Source: Solenopsis invicta (Eukaryota; Arthropoda; Insecta; Hymenoptera; Formicidae). From it: a stretch of DNA of 64,000 nucleotides. A program made the translations under genes and the position numbers. The DNA lies in NCBI RefSeq assembly GCF_016802725.1, contig NC_052673.1, positions 6,811,037 to 6,875,036 of the forward strand, read 5' to 3'. The notes under the pieces are model-generated. The model was given only the letters and a program-made list of their open reading frames with translations, was not told the origin of the DNA and made no database searches. Positions 24,654 through 33,267 of this stretch are shown here, one piece after another. Position 1 is the first letter of the stretch. Every line of letters starts with the position of its first letter.

Positions 24654-24755
24654 ATGAAGATATATACATTCGAGTGATTTTTTGTTATTTAACTTAATTT
24701 TTATTCGGCCGTATACATTTTGAGTTATACCAAGTTAAAACAATAACATGGAATT
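24654..24755 (-). repeat. repeat A, middle part of the split copy
   Basis: This is the reverse complement of about 40262-40355 in the intact copy. It starts right after the EnSpm-like element and ends at CATGG-AATT, where the DIRS-like element begins. Confidence 0.75.
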
Positions 24756-24762
24756 ATGCAAC

Positions 24763-24897
24763 GTCTCGTCCGGATGGATAACTCATGTAGTGCGCTCCCC
24801 TGCGCAAGCATTAACAGGCGATTTTAAAAGACTGAGAAAGCGCGCGCGTGTCGCGCCACCGCCGCGCGCTCGGGTCCCCGCCGCGCGTGTGCTTCAT
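24763..24897. repeat. left inverted terminal repeat of the DIRS-like element
   Basis: It begins GTCTCGTCCGGATGGATAAC and is matched without visible differences by the reverse complement of 29291-29425. Its GC-rich inner half contrasts with the flanks. Short open frames in both repeats are mirror images and are not genes. Confidence 0.9.
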
Positions 24898-24972
24898 TGT
24901 TTTCCTGTTGTGCACAGCGTTAACAGTGCGTTTAGTTTTTGATCCTTGTTAAGAATAATTTACTCTAGCCAG

Positions 24973-26206
24973 ATGGGTAAATCCGATCGTAAATCAAGGA
25001 AGAGAAAGAGGTCCGAGTCTAGAGACCGTTTTGCAGGATTGGAAGATAAGTTATCGCATCTTATCGAGATTTTATCCAGGAGTGAGGTTAGGGTCCCCCG
25101 CGGCTCTTCCTCTTTGTCATTTTCGCAGTCGGAACAGACGTCCCAGGAGGTTCGGGAGGTAAGCGACGAGGAAACTTCAAGGGTCAGCTTGAAGGATGAA
25201 AGCGATAATGATCCGGAATCCATCTCGATAGTTCGAGAGAGGTTGAAAGATCCACACGTCTCAGGTGTGTATGACATCCCAGTTCCGTATACCGGACAGA
25301 GGAGTTGACACAACCTTTTCCGACTAATCGGAATACCCCCTCGGTTTTGCAGCAACGGTGATTAACCCGTCAACGGAAGAATCACCTTCTTCGCCTCCTC
25401 CGGCAAACGCTGCGGCCCCGGCTTCCACGGGGCCTGACGAGGTTTCGGTGGATCTTTCCAAGGATCTGTTCGGACCCGATTCAGAGGCAACGGACCTTCG
25501 ACCTTGGAACAATATGGTTAGCCAGAAATGGACTGACCTTACCCGTAAGGGTTTGCCTACGAGTCAGCGGGAGGTCTTACTCAAAAAGTATTCTCCCCCC
25601 GAAGATTTCGCTTTCCTCAGGGCTCCCAAACTCAACCTTGAGTGTAAATCGGCATTAAAAAACAATGTCATAGTTAAAAGGGACGAGTACAGCTGTTTAA
25701 ATCAAAATCAGGTAGGTACCGCCCTGTTCGCCTTAGGAGAAGCAATATCTGACCTCCTCAGACCAGAAATACAGCAATTTCTCAACCCGGACGTTCGAAT
25801 GGCAATTAGTAAAATCGCTGACGGCGCTCAGCTCTTGGCGGATCTTTTCTATCGCCTCTCTTTGTCACGAAGAGCCCTGATAAAACCGGCCTTTAATACC
25901 TTGGCCAAGTCCACTGCAGACGCCATTCCTGCGGACAACTTTCTGTTTGGCTCTTCCTTTGGTGAAGAAATAAAAAAGGCAACATCAATGGAGAAATCGG
26001 CCAGGGATATTGTTAGCACATCCTTGACGATCTCCAAGAGGGTGCAGCAACCAATTAAATTACCGGCACAGACGGCTCCATCCACGTCGGGAAACTCCCG
26101 AGCCCCTGCTTCGAAAACGAAACCGTCGGCGACAAGGAGAACAGGGGCGTCGAGCAGCAGTCGCCGATCGTCGGTCTATCAGAGATCGAGGTCGAGGAGG
26201 CGTTAG
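24973..26206 (+). CDS. gag-like protein of the DIRS-like element, frame broken
   Basis: The first frame starts at ATG 24973 with a very basic stretch (MGKSDRKSRKRKRSESRDR), then an acidic Ser/Glu region, and stops at 25308. A second frame follows at about 25325-26206. It contains an SSPPP low-complexity tract, a helical conserved-looking core (QVGTALFALGEAISDLLR; SKIADGAQLLADLFYRLSLSRRALI) and an Arg/Ser-rich basic tail. The order fits the Gag-like ORF1 of DIRS elements, which would package the RNA. The two frames differ, so there is a frameshift around 25270-25330 or, less likely, a short intron. The tail overlaps the start of the RT frame. Confidence 0.6.
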
Positions 26207-28098
26207 TTGACAGCCAGGTAAACATTGCTGGCAGACTAAGCTCTTTCATTTCAAAATGGATGGAAATTACGACCGATCCAGTAATCTTGCAAGGAATCTG
26301 CGGTTACAAGCTGCCTTTTAGGCACCATCCCCCTCTCCAGGCATCCGAGCCGTCAATCCACCTTTCAGAGACAGAAGTCTCAATATGCCGTCAGGAAATC
26401 GCTAGGCTCTGTAGCAAAGGTGCGATAGAGCCAGTATCAGGCTGTAAAGGCCAATTTCTGTCATCCTTTTTTGTAGTCAGGAAACCTTCCGGAGGGTGGA
26501 GGTTTATCCTTAATTTAAAGGGCTTGAATAAATTTATTATTGCTCCACATTTCAAAATGGAGAATTGGAAGACAGTCATTCGTCTTCTTTCTCCAGGTGA
26601 CTTCCTCGCCTCGGTCGATCTGCAGGATGCCTACCATCTTGTACCGGTCTGTCCGGAGCATAGGAAATTTCTCCGATTTAAATTTCAGGGTCAACTTTTC
26701 CAATTCAGGGTTCTGCCTTTTGGCCTCGCTTCGGCTCCTTATATTTTTACAAAAATTTTAAAGCCTGTAATATCATCCTTGAGAGAGAAGGGCTTCCTGT
26801 CAGTCGTCTATCTGGACGACTTTCTTCTTCTTGCACCGTCTCACGCGGCATGTATACAAAATATTTCTGCAACCATAGATCTTCTAGCTTCTTTGGGATT
26901 TTTAATTAACAAACAGAAAAGTGTTCTTTCTCCATCGAAATCCTGTCGGTTTTTAGGCCTCATATTCAATTCAGAGCAGCTCTCCATTTCTATACCGTTG
27001 GACAAAAGAAACAATCTTTTACAATTAACTCTTTATTTTTTAAATATTAACTCTTGCAGGATTCGTCGTTTTGCTAGCTACATTGGATCTCTGATTTCAG
27101 TCTGTCCAGCGGTGCAATATGGAATTCTACATACCAAGAGATTGGAGAGAGCAAAATTTTTAGCCCTTGCAGCTGCAGAGGAAAATTTTGAGGCCCGTAT
27201 GATCCTGCCGGAATCAATTAAAGAAGATCTATGGTGGTGGCAAGCAATTTTCGAAGACCCTTCCCAGTGTAACTTCATTCGCTCAGGTCACTTCAGCTTA
27301 GAAATTTTTACAGACGCCTCCCTAACGGGCTGGGGAGCCGTTTCGGGTGAATCTCGCACCCATGGGTTTTGGTCTGCAGAGGACAGACAAAATCACATCA
27401 ATTTCTTAGAACTCCTTGCCGTCTTTCACGCTTTGAGATGTTTCGCATCTCACCTAAGAAATTGTAATCTTCTAATAAGACTAGATAACTCCACCGCTCT
27501 TTCATACATAAATCGAATGGGGTCAATTAAGTTTCCCCATCTATCAGAGCTTGCTCGCAAAATTTGGGAATGGTGCGCAGAGCGCAATCTATATATTTAT
27601 GCCTCGTATATTCCATCGGCCCAGAATTTTGAAGCAGATGCGGAATCACGCGTTGTCTCAGAAGAGACGGAATGGTCCTTGAGCCGAGATTCTTTCGATA
27701 AGATCGAGTCCTCTCTAGGTCCTTTCGACATCGATTTATTCGCTTCATCAATAAATGCGAAATGCCCACGATTTGTGTCCTGGTTTCCAGACCCGCTAGC
27801 CTTTACAGTGGATGCATTCTCACTAAATTGGAGTGAGTTTCGCTTCTTTGCATTTCCCCCTTTCGCTTTAATTCTGCGAGTTCTTCGAAAGATCATTTCG
27901 GACAGAGCGGAAGGAGTCATAGTGGTTCCCTGGTGGCCCGCTCAACCTTGGTTCCCACTGTTTATCCGTCTTATTATCGATCAACCAGTCTATCTCGAGC
28001 CGAACATTAATATGTTAACATCTCCTTTCAGAGAGATTCATCCGGCTTGGGACAGGATTACCCTGGCAGCTGCGAGATTATCCGCCAGGCCTTCATAG
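26207..28098 (+). CDS. DIRS-like reverse transcriptase / RNase H
   Basis: Counting from ATG 26260 the frame is 612 residues; it is also open upstream over the end of the gag frame (EALVDSQVNIAGRLSSF), so translation may start there by frameshift. RT motifs include RKPSGGWRFILNLKGLN (about 74-90), SVDLQDAY (Asp120), LPFGLASAP and YLDD (184-187). RNase H residues are Asp352 in TDASLTGWG, Glu384 in LELLAVFHAL and Asp409 in IRLDNSTALSY, with ADAESR as the last element. The C-terminal part (FDIDLFASSINAKCPRF and FFAFPPFALILRVLRK) corresponds to the methyltransferase-like extension of DIRS1-group pol proteins. It copies the element RNA into DNA in virus-like particles. No internal stop. It overlaps the recombinase frame by about 50 bases. 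Confidence 0.9.
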
Positions 28099-29036
28099 CC
28101 AAAGGTACACCGACATCGGCAATGGAGGTAACACTTGCGTCCATCACGCAAGCCACGAAGACTCAATACTCCAAGCCGATTAAACTTTGGTGGCTTTATT
28201 GCAAGCAAAATCAAATTGACTGCTTCTGTCCATCGCCTTCGGCAGTCCTAGAATTCTTATCAATATCAGCTGCCAGTAGTCGATCCTACTCCAGCCTAAA
28301 TACGGTTCGTTCGGCCGTTTCCTTAATTTCGATGAACGAGATAGGTTCTCACCCGCTTGTAAGGAGATTCTTCAAGGGGATTGCGGCACTAAAGCCGCAA
28401 CGTCCACGCTACGACTTTATCTGGGATACGGCCCCGGTAGTTACCCGCTTGGCCTCTCTATATCCCCACGACAATCTCTCACTGGAATTACTCTCAAGAA
28501 AGCTTGCAACCTTGCTCGCACTCACAACTGCTCAAAGGTTGCAGACATTGGCAGCAATACAAATTTCGAATATCTCCTTTGCGGATTCTTTGGTTATTAA
28601 GATCCCAGCAAGGATCAAAACTTCCGGAGTCGGAAAATATCAACCCTTGCTTGTTTTTAAACCCTTTCTGGACAAACCGGAGCTATGCCTTTTTTCCATA
28701 GTTAAATCTTATCTGGACCGCACGCAGAGTCTCAGACGGGGAGAAGTAGATTCTCTTTTTATCTCTACTCGCCCACCGCATAAACCAGTCACTTCTCAGT
28801 CCCTGGGTCGGTGGATTAAGACCGAACTAGCAGCTGCGGGCATAGATACTTCCATTTTCTCGGCCTACTCAACTCGCCATGCTTCGACCTCTCGAGCGGC
28901 CAGCAAAGGCATTAGCTTACAGGAAATCCGTAGGACTGCTGGCTGGAGCAGTTCCTCCGAAGTCTTTGCGCGCTTCTATAAGCGCCCGATAATTAGCGAA
29001 CCGGCTTTTCAAGCATCTATTCTTAATCCTACATAA
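28047..29036 (+). CDS. DIRS-like tyrosine recombinase
   Basis: A 329-residue open frame overlapping the RT frame. Residues 30-100 resemble a SAM-like core-binding domain. The catalytic domain has Arg164 in LTTAQRLQT, a box II reading AYSTRHASTS (Arg277, His278), TAGW at 297-300 and the likely nucleophile Tyr311 in FARFYKRP. Enzymes of this type join the circular DNA copy to the genome without a long target duplication. The first position of the usual H-x-x-R-H box II is Tyr274 here, which may be lineage variation or damage. The frame is otherwise complete. Confidence 0.85.
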   Translation: MGQDYPGSCEIIRQAFIAKGTPTSAMEVTLASITQATKTQYSKPIKLWWLYCKQNQIDCFCPSPSAVLEFLSISAASSRSYSSLNTVRSAVSLISMNEIGSHPLVRRFFKGIAALKPQRPRYDFIWDTAPVVTRLASLYPHDNLSLELLSRKLATLLALTTAQRLQTLAAIQISNISFADSLVIKIPARIKTSGVGKYQPLLVFKPFLDKPELCLFSIVKSYLDRTQSLRRGEVDSLFISTRPPHKPVTSQSLGRWIKTELAAAGIDTSIFSAYSTRHASTSRAASKGISLQEIRRTAGWSSSSEVFARFYKRPIISEPAFQASILNPT

Positions 29037-29140
29037 GAAATTTTATTAAAAATATTGTAAGCCTAAAGAAGTTCAAATTATAACACACTCTTTCTATATC
29101 ATTAAACCTTAACTAGACAAATCTGAGGCTTTAAATATCT

Positions 29141-29246
29141 ACATGAGTTATCCATCCGGACGAGACGTTGCATAATTAATAAGTTGAACGAACTTACCTA
29201 AGTGAAGTTCGACTGTAATTATGCTGTCTCGTCCGGATGGATAACT
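29141..29246. repeat. internal complementary region of the DIRS-like element
   Basis: Its left part (to about 29175) is complementary to the left end including GTTGCATAATT. Its right part (29176-29246) is complementary to the right end through AATAAGTTGAACGAAC. This is the template bridging the two ends when the circular intermediate is made in DIRS elements. Confidence 0.85.
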
Positions 29247-29290
29247 CCCTCCCCTCCCAACCCCTCTTTCAGATTTGTAGCTTTAAAAAT

Positions 29291-29425
29291 ATGAAGCACA
29301 CGCGCGGCGGGGACCCGAGCGCGCGGCGGTGGCGCGACACGCGCGCGCTTTCTCAGTCTTTTAAAATCGCCTGTTAATGCTTGCGCAGGGGAGCGCACTA
29401 CATGAGTTATCCATCCGGACGAGAC
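29291..29425. repeat. right inverted terminal repeat of the DIRS-like element
   Basis: This is the reverse complement of 24763-24897 over 135 bases. A 49-base extension (29426-29474) follows before the junction with repeat A. Confidence 0.9.
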
Positions 29426-29474
29426 AGCATAATTACAGTCGAACTTCACTTAGGTAAGGTTCGTTCAACTTATT

Positions 29475-29733
29475 AATTTTGTTAATATGGTTTTTTAAGC
29501 AAAATTTTCATATCGAAATATTTCTTTGATAAATCAATTGTCATTCTAAAGAACGGTGTTTAGAAACATTAGAGACATCGTTTTATGCTTGTTGTTTAAT
29601 GTTAAACAGGGATAAAATGATATTTTTAATTAAATTTCTAATGGTATTTCTAAAGCTTTTGAACGTAGAAAAATTCTAAATCAGGAAAATTCTAAACAAT
29701 GGAAAATTAAAAATATATAATTTTGTTAAATTA
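29475..29733 (-). repeat. repeat A, last part of the split copy
   Basis: This is the reverse complement of about 40030-40262. It resumes at AATTTTGTTAATATGG exactly where the DIRS-like element ends, and stops near 29733 where the Penelope-like element starts. Confidence 0.75.
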
Positions 29734-29734
29734 G

Positions 29735-31000
29735 AGAATAATGAGCTCAAGAGCCACGCAGGATGTCGGACGCAAATAAATAAATCAACGCATAACTCTA
29801 ATGTCAGGCAAACGTTTCGACCTTAATGACGGTCTTTTTCAGTGATATTACAAGTCTATAAAACAACAAATTAATGGCACTAATTAAGATATGAATTTAT
29901 CGAAATAAACAAATAAAGATCAAAAATAAAAAATGAAAACAAGTTACCAAATAGATAAAAATTGTGCAAAACTGCAGTGTACATCTTATTTCAACATCTT
30001 AGCATAATAATATTGTGAACGACCTCACAGAGCGTGTGCAGACACAAGAGTTTCGTAAAACCACATAGATTGGTTGCTAACAAATAAATAAAAAAATAAG
30101 AAAATGATATTAAAATGATGACTTTAAAACTTGTGACAGACAACAATACAAATTAAATAATTAAAAAAAGGGATAAACGGAAAAATAAATAAATAAATAA
30201 AAATAAATATGAAAGCTGTACAAGTTAGATATAAAATTGTAAAAAAAACGCATTATAAAAATTATGCAAATTTAAAAAAAAAAGAAAAAAAAACTTGTGT
30301 CACAGCCTTGAGATGGGACGTTACATCTCGGTAAGAATAGATACAAATAATAAGGACCGAATCGAGATAGTCTCGGTGGCCTAAACGAAAGGAACAGAAG
30401 GAGAAGGGGTGATAAACCTAAGAAGGGGGAATACAATCAAGGATAGACATCCGAGAGAAGTTCGGTATCGCTTTGTTTATTGAATCTATGCATTTGATTT
30501 TTGATGTGTAACATCTCGGATATAGATCTTTTAACATAAGATATGGCTTCTTGTCTAAAATTTCCAAGTTCTCCTAATCAAATTTGTGATTTTCTTCGAT
30601 GCGATGTAACGAAATAACTGAAGGAGAACTGGCTTTCCTAATATCTGCTTTAAGTTTGCTGACTCTTGTTTTTAATTGGCGTTTCGTCTGTTCCACGTAA
30701 AAAGAATCGCAGTCCTTACAATTAATTTTATAGACCACGTCATTACAAGAAAGACGCTCTATATGGTTTTTGCCAGTAATTATAAATTTATTCAGTTTAG
30801 AAGGGATCGTGAACGCAACACTGCAGTCAAACTTACATGAGAAAAACGAAAATTTCTCTGATACTGACTCAATGTAAGGGATCGTAAAAAATCTTCTCAC
30901 ACGTTTATCCTCAACGCAGGTGTCATCTTTATAAAAATGGTATTTGAGTCTGAACATTATCATGGAGAAAATAAAATTTAAAGGATAATTATTTTCCAAT
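29735..31000 (-). mobile_element. Penelope-like element, 5'-truncated
   Basis: The C-terminal RT-to-GIY-YIG coding part lies at 30440-30999 (minus). The non-coding 3' part includes a GACCGTCATTAAGGTCGAAACG motif near 29815-29850, a hallmark of Penelope-like ends. The 5' end is lost in an AT microsatellite near 31005-31046. It ends against repeat A at about 29733. Confidence 0.7.
30440..30999 (-). pseudogene. Penelope-like GIY-YIG endonuclease fragment
   Basis: The frame 30574-30999 reads FTIPYIESVSEKFSFFSCKF (end of the RT region) and then SCNDVVYKINCKDCDSFYVEQTKRQLKTR, the CxxC-containing GIY-YIG endonuclease core of Penelope-like elements. After a stop at 30574 the reading continues in another frame with ISEMLHIKNQMHRFNKQSDTELL, the conserved C-terminus, so one frameshift is present. 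The RT catalytic core is missing. This copy cannot move by itself. Confidence 0.8.
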
Positions 31001-31004
31001 AAAA

Positions 31005-31005
31005 C

Positions 31006-31054
<49 letters not shown>

Positions 31055-31140
31055 TTATATATGTTATATATATTGTTGAAATATTGTTACATATATTATT
31101 TAAGTACATGTATAAATTGTTTATATATATATATATATAA
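31005..31140. repeat. AT microsatellites
   Basis: An uninterrupted TA run occupies about 31010-31047, and a second shorter one lies at 31121-31140. They probably mark the decayed 5' edge of the Penelope-like element. Confidence 0.9.
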
Positions 31141-31154
31141 AAACAACAATATAT

Positions 31155-31313
31155 GAGAGTTATTCGGAAAGTAAGGTCCGATTTCTTATAAAACATAAAG
31201 CATCACAGACTTTTTTAAAAAACTTTGTTTATTTAACTCCTTACATGTTTCTCTAGTTTTCTACATAGTTTCCATATTTGTTTTCGAACTTTACTTTCCA
31301 AATAACTCGTATA
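31155..31313. mobile_element. mariner-type deletion derivative
   Basis: The ends GAGTTATTCGGAAAGTAAGG and its diverged complement (ACTTTACTTTCCAAATAACTC) enclose about 160 bases next to TA. The interior retains a short stretch resembling mariner terminal sequence. It is unrelated in its TIR to the intact mariner at 31776. Confidence 0.6.
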
Positions 31314-31770
31314 ACATATTAATAAGTATATATTAAATTATTATATTTATATTTCAAAGTGTATTTATGTATTTAATTCTGATTTCATCGTTACAAATGC
31401 CATTGAAAATGCCACTCATTTATATTCTAGTGGTACTTTCAATGGTGTTTTGTCAATGGTAATATTTTACCAATGTAGATTTTTATCTGTCCAATGGTAA
31501 AATTTTTAGTGGTAAAATATTACTATTGGCAAAAACTCATTCAGTTTGCCATTGAAAATACTACTAAACATGTCATTGATTTCCAGTGATTTTTTCAATA
31601 GTATTTTTAATTGTAAAATCATCTATTTTTTCGCGACGGGTGTTTACAACAACTTTACAAAAGCCGTAACAGTCGTAACTAAAGTAAAATGTAATTGAGA
31701 TTGTAAGCAAAATTAATTACTTTCATTTTTTGTGCATTGCGGTCTTATGTTATTAATCAGTCAGCAGCAC
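31314..31770. other. gene-free stretch with GCCATTGAAAAT / AGTGGTA motifs
   Basis: Motifs CATTGAAAAT, CAATGGTAA and AGTGGTA recur in both orientations at 31390-31620. They resemble the degenerate array at 63640-64000. No gene was seen. Confidence 0.4.
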
Positions 31771-31775
31771 AATAC

Positions 31776-33096
31776 GAGGTGTGTTCAAAAAGTATCGCGA
31801 ATTTTGTGTTTTTTCAAAAATTATTTATTTATTCATGAATATCTATTTTGTCCCCTTCAAAGTAATCCCCATGAGATATTATACACTTGTGCCAACGGTT
31901 TTTCCAATCTTCGAAGCACTTCAAAAAATCATTTTTTTTTATCTTGTTCAGCTCCTCCTTCGATGCCGTCTTTATCTCGTCAAGCGTAGCGTAACGTCGT
32001 CCTTTCATGGGCCTCTTCAGTTTAGGGAACAAGAAAAAGTCACAGGGGGCCAGATCTGGGGAATACGGTGGCTGCGGCATCATTAGTGTGTTGTTTTTGG
32101 CCAAAAAGTCGCGCACAAGCAACGATGTGTGAGCAGGGGCGTTATCGTGGTGCAAAAGCCAATTTTTGTTCTTCCACAAATCCGGGCGTTTCTGGCGGAT
32201 TGCTTCGCGCAAATTGCGCATAACTTGCAGGTAATATTCCTTATTGACCGTTCTACCCTGTGGCAAGAACTCATGATGCACCACGCCCCTGCAATCGAAG
32301 AAAACTGTCAGCAAAACTTTCACATTCGACCGAACTTGGCGCGCTTTTTTCGGTCTTGGTTCGTGCGGCAGCTTCCATTGAGATGATTGAGCTTTGGTTT
32401 CCACGTCATAACCATAAACCCACGATTCGTCACCAGTTATGACCCTCTGGAGCAAATTTGGGTCGTCGCGGACAGAGTCCAACATCTCATTAGCAATGTT
32501 CATGCGATGCTGTTTTTGGTCGCAATTGAGCAATTTTGGTACGAATTTCGCGGCGACCCGTCTCATGCCCAAATCATTGATAAAAATCGAATGGCACGAG
32601 CCAATCGATATGTTTAGGTCCTCAGCAACTTCTCTAACGGTGATTCGACGATTGGCCAATACCATTTTCTCCACTTCATTAATTTTTTCGTCTGTTGTTG
32701 AAGTGCTCGGGCGTCCGGCACGCTCTTCGTCGTTCACATCTTCTCGGCCTTCTGAGAACATTTTGTACCACCGATAAACGTTGCTTCGGTCCAAGGTAGC
32801 TTCTCCGTATGCCACAGTCAACATTCGGAATGCATCCGCGTACTTAATTTCGTTTTTCACACAAAATTTGATACAGGTTCTTTGATCCATTTTTTTGAAT
32901 AGGTAAAAATCGAAGACGATCCAAAACACGTGCAAGCAAAGCAGCTGTCAACAATTAAGTGAACATTCAAAATGGCCGAGCTTGTCGGCATAAGTGAGAG
33001 ACATGAGTACCAACATAACGCCACAAAAAGATCGAAATTCGAATATACGTAACCCGCGAAAATTCAAAATTCGCGATACTTTTTGAACACACCTCG
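31776..33096 (-). mobile_element. complete mariner transposon
   Basis: The element is 1,321 bp with 32-bp inverted ends starting CGAGGTGTGTTCAAAAAG. Each end is flanked by TA (31774-31775, 33097-33098), the mariner target duplication. It carries one open transposase. The end identity and intact frame suggest a young insertion. It sits about 170 bp before the first recognisable HMG-CoA reductase exon. Confidence 0.95.
31829..32890 (-). CDS. mariner transposase
   Basis: 353 residues from ATG 32890; the frame extends 15 codons upstream but the family start is MDQRTC-like. The N-terminal half holds paired helix-turn-helix DNA-binding regions (about 10-55 and 75-110). The linker motif usually written WVPHEL reads FVPKLL at 116-121. 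Catalytic D,D34D residues are Asp154 (TGDESW), Asp249 (HHDNAPAH) and Asp284 (PCDFFLF), with YSPDLAP before the last. It excises and inserts the element at TA dinucleotides. Length and motifs are complete, so it is plausibly functional. Confidence 0.95.
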   Translation of the reverse strand: MDQRTCIKFCVKNEIKYADAFRMLTVAYGEATLDRSNVYRWYKMFSEGREDVNDEERAGRPSTSTTDEKINEVEKMVLANRRITVREVAEDLNISIGSCHSIFINDLGMRRVAAKFVPKLLNCDQKQHRMNIANEMLDSVRDDPNLLQRVITGDESWVYGYDVETKAQSSQWKLPHEPRPKKARQVRSNVKVLLTVFFDCRGVVHHEFLPQGRTVNKEYYLQVMRNLREAIRQKRPDLWKNKNWLLHHDNAPAHTSLLVRDFLAKNNTLMMPQPPYSPDLAPCDFFLFPKLKRPMKGRRYATLDEIKTASKEELNKIKKNDFLKCFEDWKNRWHKCIISHGDYFEGDKIDIHE

Positions 33097-33267
33097 TACT
33101 ACACTGTGTTGCATTTTGCTCGCATAAGAATAATGCATTCGTTTACGAATGAATGAAACAAGACAATTGTATTTTCTTCACGCATAGATATATTTCACAC
33201 CAAAGTCATGTCCCGATTCTCGATTTAGTACGCTTAGCGACTTAACTTTGATTATTACTTGTTTCAG

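Larger units (their letters stand above)
24752..29478 (+). mobile_element. DIRS-like tyrosine-recombinase retroelement
   Basis: A 4.7-kb unit contains gag-like frames, RT/RNase H and a tyrosine recombinase. It has 135-bp inverted terminal repeats (24763-24897 and 29291-29425) and an internal complementary region (29141-29246). The reverse complement of that internal region equals the right end joined to the left end, the diagnostic DIRS circle-junction arrangement. Repeat A is interrupted at CATGG|AATT with AATT at each junction (24752-24755, 29475-29478) and no longer duplication, as expected for recombinase-mediated insertion of a circle. An unfilled site is at 40262-40272 on the other strand. 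Confidence 0.9.

Noticed and set aside
24748..24942. Small frames in both DIRS terminal repeats (also 29219-29449)
   Set aside because: They are inverted copies of GC-rich terminal-repeat sequence.
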